From assembly GCA_031411575.1 (NCBI GenBank), contig JANOBJ010000209.1, positions 1 to 34,532 of the forward strand: DNA of 34,532 nucleotides. The letters run 5' to 3'. Below, in pieces: positions 7,797 to 15,812 of the stretch. The DNA is from JANOBJ01 sp031411575 (GTDB lineage: Bacteria; Pseudomonadota; Gammaproteobacteria; Burkholderiales; Burkholderiaceae_C). Position 1 is the stretch's first letter; each line of letters starts with the position of its first letter. The notes below the pieces were generated by a model. It was not told where the DNA came from, searched no databases, and worked only from the letters and a program-made list of their open reading frames with translations. The position numbers and the translations under genes are program-made.

Positions 7797-8981
7797 TTAC
7801 TTGCCGCTCAAACCCATCCCGCGTGAGATCACTTCTTTCATGATCTCGTTGGTGCCGCCGTAGATGCGCTGTACCCGTGCGTCGGCGTACGCGCGGGTGA
7901 TCGGGTATTCCCACATGTAGCCGTAGCCGCCAAACAGTTGAACGCACTCGTCCATGACCTTGCATTGCAGGTCGGAGCACCAGTACTTGGCCATGCTGGC
8001 GGTAGCGGTGTCGAGTTTGTCCTGGCCCACCAGATCACAGCACTTGTCCACAAACACGCGGGCCACCTGTACCTCGGTCTGCAGTTCGGCAAGCGTGTAG
8101 CGCGTGTTCTGGAAGCTCGCGACCGGCTGGCCAAATACCTTGCGATCTTTCACGTAGGCCACGGTCCAGTCGATTGCCGCCTGCGCGGCAGCCACGGCGC
8201 CGATGGCAATCTGCAGGCGTTCCCAGGGGAGTTGCTCCATCAGGCAGATGAAGCCACGGTTCTCCTGCGACGGGCCGCCCAGCAAGTTGTCCGCGGGTAC
8301 CTGCACATTGTCAAAGAACAGCTCTGACGTGTCTTGCGCCTTCAGGCCGAGTTTTTTGAGGCGTTTGCCTTTCTCGAAGCCTTTCATGCCACGTTCGACC
8401 AGCAACAGGCTGGTGCCCTTGGCGCCGGCGGCCGGATTCGTCTTGGCGACCACGATCACCAAGTCGGCATGCCAGACGTTGGTGATGAAGGTCTTGCTGC
8501 CGTTGAGCAGGTAGCTGCCGTCTGCCTTGCTACCGGAGGGGCCTGGTTGCCAGATGGCGGTGGTCTTGACGCCTTGCAGGTCAGAGCCAGCCGCCGGCTC
8601 ACTCATCGCAATGGCGCCCACCATCGCGCCACTGGCCAGTTTGGGCAGGTAGTGCTGCTTCTGCGCCTCGGTACCGTAGTGCAGCAGGTAAGGGGCCACG
8701 ATTTCATTGTGCAGGCCGTAGCCAACGCCGCTGAAGCCGCCGCGGCTCAACTCTTCCATCTGGACCACCGAATAGAGCTTGTCGGCGCCGGAGCCGCCAT
8801 ACGCTTCCGGCATGGTCATGCACAAAAACCCGTTCGCGCCAGCCTTGCGCCAGACGTCGCGGTCCACGTAACCCTGCTCTTCCCACGCTTCGTGAAAAGG
8901 CGCGATCTCCTTGTCCATGAAGCGGCGAAAGCTGTCGCGAAAGGCCTCGTGGTCCGGGCTGAAAAGGGTCCGTTCGATCAT
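7797..8981 (-). CDS. Acyl-CoA dehydrogenase
   Basis: 394 residues, the usual length for the family, with FAD. It catalyses the first step of beta-oxidation or of branched-chain acyl-CoA breakdown. Conserved segments run in order: GGSGAD (62-67), AIAMSEPAAGSDLQG (124-137, flavin/substrate binding), FITNVWHADLVIVVAKT (165-181), CVQLFGGYGYMWEYPITRAYADARV (346-370) and IYGGTNEI (373-380). The catalytic Glu of short/medium-chain enzymes, in YEGT, is Gly here. A Glu at position 254 in LPWERL matches the alternative catalytic site known from isovaleryl- and long-chain acyl-CoA dehydrogenases. The start overlaps the upstream dipeptidase stop as ATGA. Substrate chain length is not predictable. Confidence 0.9.
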   Translation of the reverse strand: MIERTLFSPDHEAFRDSFRRFMDKEIAPFHEAWEEQGYVDRDVWRKAGANGFLCMTMPEAYGGSGADKLYSVVQMEELSRGGFSGVGYGLHNEIVAPYLLHYGTEAQKQHYLPKLASGAMVGAIAMSEPAAGSDLQGVKTTAIWQPGPSGSKADGSYLLNGSKTFITNVWHADLVIVVAKTNPAAGAKGTSLLLVERGMKGFEKGKRLKKLGLKAQDTSELFFDNVQVPADNLLGGPSQENRGFICLMEQLPWERLQIAIGAVAAAQAAIDWTVAYVKDRKVFGQPVASFQNTRYTLAELQTEVQVARVFVDKCCDLVGQDKLDTATASMAKYWCSDLQCKVMDECVQLFGGYGYMWEYPITRAYADARVQRIYGGTNEIMKEVISRGMGLSGK

Positions 8982-10057
8982 GGTGTGGCTCCGTTCATGG
9001 CTTGTTTGACGACACGTGCGTAGTTGCCAATCAACACGCCGGTGAGTTGCGGTTCGCTCAAGCCGCGCTTGACGAGGTTGTCAGCGACGCCGCGCAGGTC
9101 CACGTAGTCGGACAGGATCGGGCCGGGTCCGGCGCCCTCCATGTCGGTACCGAACGCCACATGGTCGGGGCCAATCAGGTCGCACATCCGCATCATCTCG
9201 TCGGCATACGACCTGACGCTGTGGACCGGATACGCCGGGTCGCGCTGAACGCGCACCGTCCACAGGCCCACGACGCCGCCGCGCGCGGCTATCTTTTTGG
9301 CGACGGCGGGCAACAGCGAACGGGCCATATAGCCCGGCTCCTGCCAGTTGCCACCCTGCGCCGAAATCCAGGAATGTGACCACACGGGCACGGCCTGGGC
9401 CGCGTCCAGCACGCCGTCCACGAGATTGGGTGTGCCATGGGCCAGATCCACCACGATGCCCAGACGCCTGCATTCACGCACCACGTCCACACCCAGCGAC
9501 GTCAGCCCGCCATGAACCGGGTTGGCGGTCTGGTGGTCGCCCAGTGGGCTTTGAATGAAATGCACCAGTTGCAGGTGCCGCACGCCCCAGGCATGGGCCT
9601 GGGCGACCCGTTCAGGCTGCCCTTCCAGGAAATTGGCGCCCTCAGTCGCCAGCAGGATGCGCGGCTCGCCGGCAAGCGCGGCGTCCACGTCAGCCGCTGT
9701 GAGCGCCTTGGGCAGGTTCCACTGCTGGAGCTTGGCTTCGTAGCCCGACAGCCGTTGCTGGAACGACGCCCACAGCGCACCCGGTTCCGGTTGCCGAATC
9801 TGCTTCCAGCCGGTTGGCGTCATCCCGATCCAGCGGTGGTCGTCGGTGGCAGCCCAGGCCAGCAGGGTGGCGCCGGTGTCGCGCAGGTGCTTGGGCAAAT
9901 CGAGGCCGAACAGCCGCGGCAGGAACATGCCGTAGTGCGAATGCATGTCGGCCAGGAACGGCCTCGGGGCTTGGGCTCGCAGCGGGGTTGCCAGTCCGGC
10001 AACGGCGCCCGCAGCGAGAGCGCCCAGTTTGCGGCGGTTGAGACAAAAGGTTTTCAT
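8978..10057 (-). CDS. Membrane-dipeptidase-like metallohydrolase (peptidase M19), exported
   Basis: 359 residues from the ATG at 10057. The N terminus has a twin-arginine-like signal (LNRRKLGALAAG, then AQA at 28-30), suggesting Tat export. The body matches M19 (renal dipeptidase): DMHSHYG at 37-43, ATEGANFLEG with Glu139, GLTSLGVDVVRECRRLGIVVDLAH with His207, WSHSW with His228, and VAFGTDMEG. The first metal motif is usually H-x-D but here reads H39-S-H41. Characterised M19 enzymes cleave dipeptides with zinc; the true substrate here is unknown. It is the first gene of a two-gene unit with the acyl-CoA dehydrogenase (4-base overlap), an uncommon pairing. The family call is firm, the activity less so. 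Confidence 0.82.
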   Translation of the reverse strand: MKTFCLNRRKLGALAAGAVAGLATPLRAQAPRPFLADMHSHYGMFLPRLFGLDLPKHLRDTGATLLAWAATDDHRWIGMTPTGWKQIRQPEPGALWASFQQRLSGYEAKLQQWNLPKALTAADVDAALAGEPRILLATEGANFLEGQPERVAQAHAWGVRHLQLVHFIQSPLGDHQTANPVHGGLTSLGVDVVRECRRLGIVVDLAHGTPNLVDGVLDAAQAVPVWSHSWISAQGGNWQEPGYMARSLLPAVAKKIAARGGVVGLWTVRVQRDPAYPVHSVRSYADEMMRMCDLIGPDHVAFGTDMEGAGPGPILSDYVDLRGVADNLVKRGLSEPQLTGVLIGNYARVVKQAMNGATP

Positions 10058-10148
10058 ACAGCGGTGTCGCGGGGTGTCGCCCTTTTTACAGAGCAAATGC
10101 TTGGTGAAAATAATATACTGCATCGCTTACGCACACCGGAGACGCACC
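10058..10148. promoter_or_regulatory. Divergent control region of the beta-oxidation block
   Basis: 91 bases separate the starts of the M19-like gene (minus) and the thiolase gene (plus). The AT-rich stretch 10103-10119 (GGTGAAAATAATATACT) contains TAATAT/TATACT, possible -10 elements on the plus strand. No well-spaced -35 was found (TTTACA at 10085-10090 is too far). No clear operator palindrome was seen. Confidence 0.35.
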
Positions 10149-11354
10149 ATGACTGAAGCATTCGTGTACGACGCCATCCGCACCCCACGCGGCAAGGGCA
10201 AAAAGGACGGCAGCCTGCATGAGGTGAAACCCGTCAACCTGCTGGCCGGCGTGCTGACCGAGCTGCAACGCCGAAATGACTTTGACACCGCTCAGGTCGA
10301 CGACGTGGTGATGGGCGTGGTCTCGCCGATTGGCGAGCAAGGCTCGGTGATTGCCAAGGTGGCAGCGCTTAAGGCGGGCTGGGATTTCCGCTGCTCGGGC
10401 GTGCAGCTCAACCGCTTCTGCGCCTCGGGCCTGGAAGCCGTCAACATGGCGGCGCAGAAGGTGCGCTCGGGCTGGGAAGACCTGGTGGTGGCCGGCGGCG
10501 TGGAAAGCATGAGCCGCGTGCCGATCGGCTCCGATGGCGGCGCCTGGGCGCAAGACCCGGAGACGAATTCGGCCACGGCCTTCGTGCCCCAGGGAATCGG
10601 CGCAGACCTGATTGCCACCATCGAGGGCTTCCGGCGTGAAGACGTGGATGCCTTTGCGCTGGAGTCGCAAAAACGCGCTGCCAGGGCGCGCGAAGGTGGT
10701 TTTTTCGCCGGCTCGGTGGTACCGGTGAAGGACTTCCTTGACCAGACCATCCTCGACTTCGACGAGTTCTTCAAACCGCACACCACGATGGAAGGCCTGG
10801 GCGCGCTGAAACCCGCATTCGACCAGCTCGGCGCCATGGGGTTCGATCAAGTCGCCCTCACCCGCTATCCGCAGGTCGAGCGCATCCACCACGTGCACCA
10901 CGCCGGCAATTCGTCGGGCATCGTGGACGGTGCGGCAGCGGTGCTGATCGGCAGCGAAGCAGCCGGCAAGACGCACGGCTTCAAGCCGCGCGCCCGTATC
11001 GTGGCCGCAGCGCTGTCCGGCGCCGACCCCACCATCATGCTGACCGGCCCCATGCCGGCAGCGCGCAAGGCGCTGGCCAAGGCTGGCCTCACCATCGACC
11101 AGATTGATTTGTTCGAGGTCAACGAAGCCTTTGCCGCCGTGCCGATGCGCTTCATGAAAGAGATGGGCGTGCCGCACGAGAAGGTCAACGTCAATGGCGG
11201 CGCCATCGCCATGGGCCACCCGCTGGGGGCCACCGGCGCGATGATCTTGAACACGCTGATCGACGAACTGCATCGCCGTAAATTGCGTTATGGCCTCGCT
11301 ACCCTTTGCGTGGGTGGCGGCATGGGTATTGCCACCATCGTCGAACGGGTGTGA
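10149..11354 (+). CDS. Thiolase (acetyl-CoA acyltransferase)
   Basis: 401 residues. All three catalytic elements are present: the nucleophile Cys91 in NRFCASGLEAVNMA, His357 in NGGAIAMGHPLGATGA, and Cys387 in TLCVGGGMG. It performs the last thiolytic step of beta-oxidation, releasing acetyl-CoA (the reverse condensation is possible for short chains). The following hydratase/dehydrogenase gene starts 3 bases after the stop, so the two form a FadA/FadB-like degradation complex or at least one transcript. The start is fixed by MTEAFVYDAIRTPRGK; there is only a modest upstream ribosome site (CCGGAGACGCACC). FadA versus acetoacetyl-CoA thiolase cannot be told with certainty, but the neighbour favours fatty-acid degradation. 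Confidence 0.92.
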   Translation: MTEAFVYDAIRTPRGKGKKDGSLHEVKPVNLLAGVLTELQRRNDFDTAQVDDVVMGVVSPIGEQGSVIAKVAALKAGWDFRCSGVQLNRFCASGLEAVNMAAQKVRSGWEDLVVAGGVESMSRVPIGSDGGAWAQDPETNSATAFVPQGIGADLIATIEGFRREDVDAFALESQKRAARAREGGFFAGSVVPVKDFLDQTILDFDEFFKPHTTMEGLGALKPAFDQLGAMGFDQVALTRYPQVERIHHVHHAGNSSGIVDGAAAVLIGSEAAGKTHGFKPRARIVAAALSGADPTIMLTGPMPAARKALAKAGLTIDQIDLFEVNEAFAAVPMRFMKEMGVPHEKVNVNGGAIAMGHPLGATGAMILNTLIDELHRRKLRYGLATLCVGGGMGIATIVERV

Positions 11355-11357
11355 ACG

Positions 11358-13511
11358 ATGAAAACCATCCGATACGAACTCGTTGACGGCATCGCCACGC
11401 TCACCTTCGACGAGCCGGGCTCGCCGGTCAACACCATGTGTGTGGACTGGCAGCACGATCTGACCGAAGCCACGGCCCAGGTGGTGAAGGACAAAGACGT
11501 AATCAAGGGCATCATCCTGGCCTCGGCCAAGACCACTTTTTTTGCCGGCGCTGATCTCAAGGGGTTGATGCGCAACAAGGCCTCGGATGCGGCCGCGGTG
11601 TACCGCGAAATCGAGCGGATGAAGAAGAACTTCCGAACGCTCGAAACCCTGGGCAAGCCGGTGGCAAGTTGCATCAATGGCGCGGCGCTCGGCGGTGGTT
11701 GGGAAGTCGCGCTGGTGGGCCACTACCGCGTGGCGGTGGACGACCGCAAGATCCAGCTGGGCCTGCCCGAGATCACGCTGGGCCTGATTCCCGGCGCGAG
11801 CGGCATCACCAAGATGACGCGCCTGCTCGGCCTGATGGGCGCGCAACCCTACATCCTGGAAAGCAAGCTGTTCACGCCGCGTGAGGCGCACGAGCTGGGT
11901 CTGGTGCACGAACTGGTGGCCAACGAAGGCGATGTGGCGGGCTCCCTGCGCGCCAAGGCCCTCGCCTTCATCGCCGCCAACCCGGTATCGATCCAGCCGT
12001 GGGACGACAAGGCCTACAAGATGCCCGGCGGCGCGCCCAGCAACCCCAAGATCGCTGGCGCGCTGTCGGTAGCGCCTGCCATGCTCAAGAAGACAACGCG
12101 TGGCCTCTACCCGGCCCCGGAGGCCGCTCTGGCCGCCATGGTCGAGGGTGCGCAGGTCGACTTTGACACCGCGCTGCGCATCGAATCACGTTACCTCGCC
12201 AAGATCGCTGTCGGCCCGGTGGCGAAGAACATGGTCAACACGTTCTTCTTCAACATGAACGCGATCAAGAGCGGTCAGTCGCGCCCGAAAGACGTACCGC
12301 GGTACACGCCGCAAAAGGTAGGCCTGCTCGGCGCCGGCATGATGGGCGCCGGAATCGCCTACGCACAGGCCAGTCGCGGCATCGCCACCGTCCTGAAAGA
12401 CGTATCGGCCGAGAAGGCCGAGGCCGGCAAGGCCTACAGCGTCAAGCTGACCCAGCCGCGGGTCGACAAAGGCAAGCTGTCGCCGTACGACCAGAAAGCC
12501 CTGCTCGACTGCATCACGCCCACCGCGAATGCGGCGGACCTGCAAGGTTGCGATTTGATCATTGAAGCCGTGTTCGAGGCACGCGACCTCAAGGCCCAGG
12601 TCACGCGCGAGGCCGAACCCATGCTCGCGCCCGGCGGCTTCTTCGCCAGCAACACCTCCACCCTGCCGATCAGCGGGTTGGCCAAGGCCAGCGCCAAACC
12701 GGAGAAGTTCGTCGGCATCCACTTCTTCAGTCCGGTGGACAAGATGAAGCTGGTAGAGATCATCCGCGGCAAGGAAACTGACGACGAAACCGTGGCCCGC
12801 GCGTTTGACTACGTGCAGTCACTCGGCAAAATTCCCATCGTGGTCAACGATTCACGCGGGTTTTACACCAGTCGCACCTTCGGCACCTTTGTGATGGAAG
12901 GCGCGGCGATGCTGGGCGAAGGCATCCCCGCACCCGTGATCGAGAACGCCGGCATCCAGTGCGGCATGCCGGTCGGGCCGCTCGCCGTGCTGGACGAAAC
13001 CGCACTCAGCTTGAGCGTGCATGTGCTGGACCAGACGCGTACCGACTTTGCCGCCGAAGGCAAAACCTACACCGCCACCCCGGGCGAACTGCTGGTCGAG
13101 CATATGGTCAAGGAACTCAAACGCAACGGCCGCGCCGCCGGCGGTGGCTTCTACGACTACCCCGCCGGCCAGAAGAAAACACTCTGGCCTGAGCTGAAGC
13201 AGCGGTTCGAAAAGCCTGGCGTGGCCTGGGACCTGCAGGACATCAAGGACCGCCTGCTCTACCGGCAAGCGGTGGAGACCGCGCGTTGCCTGCAAGAAGG
13301 CGTGCTGACCACCGTGCACGACGCCAACATCGGCTCGATCTTCGGTATCGGCTTCCCGGCCTGGACGGGCGGCGCGATGCAGTTCATCTATGGCACCGGC
13401 ATCGACGAGTTTGCCGCGCGGGCCGAGACACTGGCTGCGCGCTTCGGTGCCGGTTTTGCGCTGTCGGGTGCGGTGAAGGACGCGATTCGGGCGCACCAGC
13501 CCGTTTACTGA
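11358..13511 (+). CDS. Fatty-acid oxidation multifunctional protein (enoyl-CoA hydratase / 3-hydroxyacyl-CoA dehydrogenase)
   Basis: 717 residues. The N-terminal crotonase domain has the oxyanion and acid/base residues: Glu116 in GAALGGGWEVAL and Glu138 in LGLPEITLGLIPGASG. The dehydrogenase half begins with the NAD-binding fingerprint LGAGMMGAG (324-332). It continues with SNTSTLPIS and GIHFFSPVDKMKLVEII (catalytic His455), then NDSRGFYTSRTFG and the two C-terminal helical 3HCDH modules. It converts enoyl-CoA to 3-hydroxyacyl-CoA to 3-ketoacyl-CoA, feeding the thiolase encoded just upstream. The length fits FadJ/FadB-type proteins. A separate FadB epimerase function is not evident. Operon structure with the thiolase is strong (3-base gap). 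Confidence 0.93.
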   Translation: MKTIRYELVDGIATLTFDEPGSPVNTMCVDWQHDLTEATAQVVKDKDVIKGIILASAKTTFFAGADLKGLMRNKASDAAAVYREIERMKKNFRTLETLGKPVASCINGAALGGGWEVALVGHYRVAVDDRKIQLGLPEITLGLIPGASGITKMTRLLGLMGAQPYILESKLFTPREAHELGLVHELVANEGDVAGSLRAKALAFIAANPVSIQPWDDKAYKMPGGAPSNPKIAGALSVAPAMLKKTTRGLYPAPEAALAAMVEGAQVDFDTALRIESRYLAKIAVGPVAKNMVNTFFFNMNAIKSGQSRPKDVPRYTPQKVGLLGAGMMGAGIAYAQASRGIATVLKDVSAEKAEAGKAYSVKLTQPRVDKGKLSPYDQKALLDCITPTANAADLQGCDLIIEAVFEARDLKAQVTREAEPMLAPGGFFASNTSTLPISGLAKASAKPEKFVGIHFFSPVDKMKLVEIIRGKETDDETVARAFDYVQSLGKIPIVVNDSRGFYTSRTFGTFVMEGAAMLGEGIPAPVIENAGIQCGMPVGPLAVLDETALSLSVHVLDQTRTDFAAEGKTYTATPGELLVEHMVKELKRNGRAAGGGFYDYPAGQKKTLWPELKQRFEKPGVAWDLQDIKDRLLYRQAVETARCLQEGVLTTVHDANIGSIFGIGFPAWTGGAMQFIYGTGIDEFAARAETLAARFGAGFALSGAVKDAIRAHQPVY

Positions 13512-13533
13512 TCGTTGTTTCCAGGCGCGACAG

Positions 13534-14052
13534 ATGCCAGGCGACGGTCAACTCAGCACGCCTCCCACCACCCGCACCATCGTGCTGCGCGACCTGCAGC
13601 CGGGTGATCTGGGTTGGGTGGTTCAGCAGCATGGCGAGCTGTATGCACGCGAGTACGGCTGGAACAGCGAGTTCGAGGCGCTGGTGGCCGGCATTGCCGC
13701 GCGCTTTGTGCAGAAGTTCAAGCCCGACTGCGAAAAGTGCTGGGTCGCCGAGGTCGATGGCCAGCGCGCGGGCGCGGTGTTTGTGGTGCGCAAGACCGCA
13801 ACCGTGGCGCAACTGCGCATGCTGATCCTGACGCCGCAGGCGCGCGGCATTGGCCTGGGCGCGCGGCTCACTGACGAATGCATCGCCTTTGCGCGCCGCA
13901 AGGGTTACCGCAAAGTGGTGCTCTGGACCAACAGCTGTCTTACCGCCGCGCGCGATATTTACGCCCGGCGCGGCTTCGTGCTGGTCAACAGCGAGGCCTA
14001 CCGCGGCTTCGGGCAGGACCTGGTGGGCGAGACCTGGGAACTGAAACTGTGA
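13534..14052 (+). CDS. GNAT-family N-acetyltransferase
   Basis: 172 residues. The core has IVLRDLQPGDLGWVVQQHGELYAREYGW at the start and KCWVAEVDGQRAGAVFVVRK (beta-strand 4). The acetyl-CoA-binding motif A is LRMLILTPQARGIGLGARLTDECIAFARRKGY, with the Q/R-x-x-G-x-G/A pattern seen as ARGIGLGA. The C-terminal part is VVLWTNSCLTAARDIYARRGFVLV. It resembles the acetyltransferase half of MarR-GNAT fusions, but no MarR domain is present. It follows the fad operon by 22 bases, so read-through is likely. The substrate is unknown. Confidence 0.85.
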   Translation: MPGDGQLSTPPTTRTIVLRDLQPGDLGWVVQQHGELYAREYGWNSEFEALVAGIAARFVQKFKPDCEKCWVAEVDGQRAGAVFVVRKTATVAQLRMLILTPQARGIGLGARLTDECIAFARRKGYRKVVLWTNSCLTAARDIYARRGFVLVNSEAYRGFGQDLVGETWELKL

Positions 14053-14090
14053 CGGTCGGCGCGTTCGGACTGAACCCGCCGCTGAGAGTA

Positions 14091-14107
14091 GTGGCCGCTG
14101 ATGCCAC
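14091..14107 (+). terminator. Weak hairpin after the GNAT gene
   Basis: GTGGC (14091-14095) and GCCAC (14103-14107) can pair around a 7-base loop, followed by GCTTTCCTTTAG. The stem is short and the T-tract broken, so this is only a candidate. The rest of the 14053-14230 spacer shows no gene; it must hold the chromate-transporter promoter if one exists. Confidence 0.25.
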
Positions 14108-14230
14108 GCTTTCCTTTAGTGAGGTCCTGGGCGACCGGACACTGACCGCTATTATTTTCAGAGCAACAGGGCTTGGTTTCCGCGACGCGCGCGCAGCCGG
14201 CATCCACTGCTGCCCGGCCATAATCGACCC

Positions 14231-14839
14231 ATGAGTTTCCCCGCCGAAACCGACCGTCCGCAGCCGAAATCCTTGACCGACCTGTTTGTTTCGTTCACCC
14301 TGTTGGCGCTGCAAGGCTTTGGCGGTGTGCTGGCCGTCGTACAGCGCGAACTGGTGGAAAAAAAGCGCTGGATGACGCGCGAGCAGTTCGTTGAAGACTG
14401 GGCCGTGGCGCAGATCATGCCGGGACCGAATGTGGTCAACCTGGCGCTGATGATCGGCGGGCGCTACTTTGGCCTGCGCGGCGCACTGGTGGCGCTGGCC
14501 GGCATGCTGGCCGTGCCGCTGGTGGTGGTGCTGCTGCTGGCGGCGCTGTTCAGCGGCGTTGCCGACCAGCCAGCGGCTCAGGGTGCGCTGCGCGGCATGG
14601 GCGCGGTGGCGGCGGGCCTGATCAGCGCCACCGGGCTCAAGCTGATGAGTGCGCTGGGCAAAAACGCGATGGGCCTGCCGGTGTGTATCGGGCTGGCCGT
14701 GCTCACATTCATCGCCATCGCCCTGCTGCGCTGGCCGCTGGCGGCGGTGCTGCTGGGCATTGGCGGCGCGGCCTGCGTCCGGGCTTACGTCAAGCTGGGC
14801 GCTGCCAACGGCGCAAACCCTGGCGCGGGGACGAAATGA
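14231..14839 (+). CDS. chrA: Chromate transporter, first half (short-chain CHR family)
   Basis: 202 residues, one CHR domain. Signature segments are LQGFGGVLAVVQRELVEKKRW, EDWAVAQIMPGPNVVNLALMIG and several hydrophobic helices to about residue 188. Long ChrA proteins (about 400 residues) contain two such domains in one chain. Here each is a separate gene, the short-chain arrangement in which two homologous halves with opposite topology are thought to pair. The family exports chromate from the cytoplasm, but many members have no proven role. The stop overlaps the next start as ATGA, so the two halves are made together. No chromate-responsive regulator (ChrB) is visible next to it. Confidence 0.85.
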   Translation: MSFPAETDRPQPKSLTDLFVSFTLLALQGFGGVLAVVQRELVEKKRWMTREQFVEDWAVAQIMPGPNVVNLALMIGGRYFGLRGALVALAGMLAVPLVVVLLLAALFSGVADQPAAQGALRGMGAVAAGLISATGLKLMSALGKNAMGLPVCIGLAVLTFIAIALLRWPLAAVLLGIGGAACVRAYVKLGAANGANPGAGTK

Positions 14840-15432
14840 CCATCGTCATGACCAGCGTCGACTGGCTGAACCTGTTGACCCATTTCACCGCGCTCTCGCT
14901 GCTGGGCGTCGGCGGCGCGATCACCACCGCGCCCGACATGCACCGCTATCTGGTGTCCGAGCAGCACTGGCTGACCGAGCCGCAGTTCACCTCCAGCATC
15001 GCACTCGCGCAGGCCGCGCCCGGGCCCAATGTGCTGTTCGTGGCGTTGATGGGCTGGAACGTGGGGCTGAACGCCGGCGGTGGCCTGGCCGCAGGCCCGA
15101 CCGCCTGGGGCCTGGCGATGCTGGGCGTGGTGACCGCCATGACCGGCATCATCCTGCCGTCATCGGTGCTCACCTACACCGCCACGCGCTGGGCCCACCG
15201 AAACCGCGAGCTGCGCTCGGTGCGCGCCTTCAAGACCGGCATGGCGCCGATCGTGATTGCGCTCCTCATCGCCACCGGCTGGATCCTCGCCACCGGCGGC
15301 CGCTACGACCTGCGCCAATGGCCACTCTGGCTGGTGGCGCTGGCGACCGCGCTGATCGTCTGGCGCACCAGGGTACACCTGTTGTGGCTGCTGGGTGCGG
15401 GCGCTGTGCTGGGGGCCTTCGGACTGGTTTAG
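14836..15432 (+). CDS. chrA: Chromate transporter, second half (short-chain CHR family)
   Basis: 198 residues from the ATG at 14836, inside the ATGA overlap with the first half. The CHR motif reads LLGVGGAITTAPDMHRYLV then SSIALAQAAPGPNVLFVALMGWNVG. Further helices follow up to WLLGAGAVLGAFGLV. The domain parallels the first protein (P-G-P-N-V shared), consistent with an inverted-topology partner. Together they would make one functional transporter. Longer upstream starts would lie within the first gene and are rejected. The 3' end faces the lipoprotein gene with a gap of 14 bases. Confidence 0.85.
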   Translation: MTIVMTSVDWLNLLTHFTALSLLGVGGAITTAPDMHRYLVSEQHWLTEPQFTSSIALAQAAPGPNVLFVALMGWNVGLNAGGGLAAGPTAWGLAMLGVVTAMTGIILPSSVLTYTATRWAHRNRELRSVRAFKTGMAPIVIALLIATGWILATGGRYDLRQWPLWLVALATALIVWRTRVHLLWLLGAGAVLGAFGLV

Positions 15433-15446
15433 CCGCCCGGCCGCCT

Positions 15447-15812
15447 TCAGCGCGGGTTCTCGAAGAACACCGTGTTGCTGTAGTCGCTGATCTCGAAGTA
15501 CACCTTCTTCTCGCCCGGATCGGCCAGCATGTTGAGGTTTTCGTCGAGCACGCCGTAGCCGTAGCGATAGGCGCGTGGCTTGCCGTCGTCGGTACCGAGG
15601 GCGGTGCTGATCTTGTCGACCTTGACGAAGCGGCGCACCAGCTTGTCCCCGGCATAGACCTCGAGTACACCGTTGGTACCGGTCCAGTTCTGGATGTCGC
15701 GGCTGATCTTGTTCTGCTGCTCCTGGGTGCAGCCCGCAAGCAAAAATACCGAGCTGGTGACCGCCAGCAGGGCATAGTTTGCTATCGATTTAGTAGTATT
15801 GACCGTTTTCAT
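15447..15812 (-). CDS. Small lipoprotein of unknown function
   Basis: 121 residues. The signal peptide ends with LLAGC (Cys28). The mature part is a small beta-rich domain (VLEVYAGDKLVRRFVKVDKIST, then GVLDENLNMLADPGEKKVYFEISDY). I do not recognise it. The N-terminal residues 4-14 (VNTTKSIANYA) are written by copy 4 of the dispersed element, so the signal's polar region has been replaced or extended by the repeat. The ATG follows directly after the sirtuin stop with GGAGG inside the sirtuin's last codons, so translation is coupled. The product should sit in the inner or outer membrane facing the periplasm. Confidence 0.78.
   Translation of the reverse strand: MKTVNTTKSIANYALLAVTSSVFLLAGCTQEQQNKISRDIQNWTGTNGVLEVYAGDKLVRRFVKVDKISTALGTDDGKPRAYRYGYGVLDENLNMLADPGEKKVYFEISDYSNTVFFENPR
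15771..15803 (+). repeat. Dispersed palindromic element, copy 4 (inside a signal peptide)
   Basis: GCATAGTTTGCTATCGATTT then AGTAGTATTGAC. The tail upstream of CATAG is largely lost. The arms TTTGCTA and TAGTA are imperfect. On the gene strand it reads as V-N-T-T-K-S-I-A-N-Y-A of the small lipoprotein. Confidence 0.65.

Noticed and set aside
10086..11909. 607-codon minus-strand open frame opposite the thiolase gene
   Set aside because: It overlaps the well-supported thiolase and hydratase/dehydrogenase genes and has no recognisable domain.
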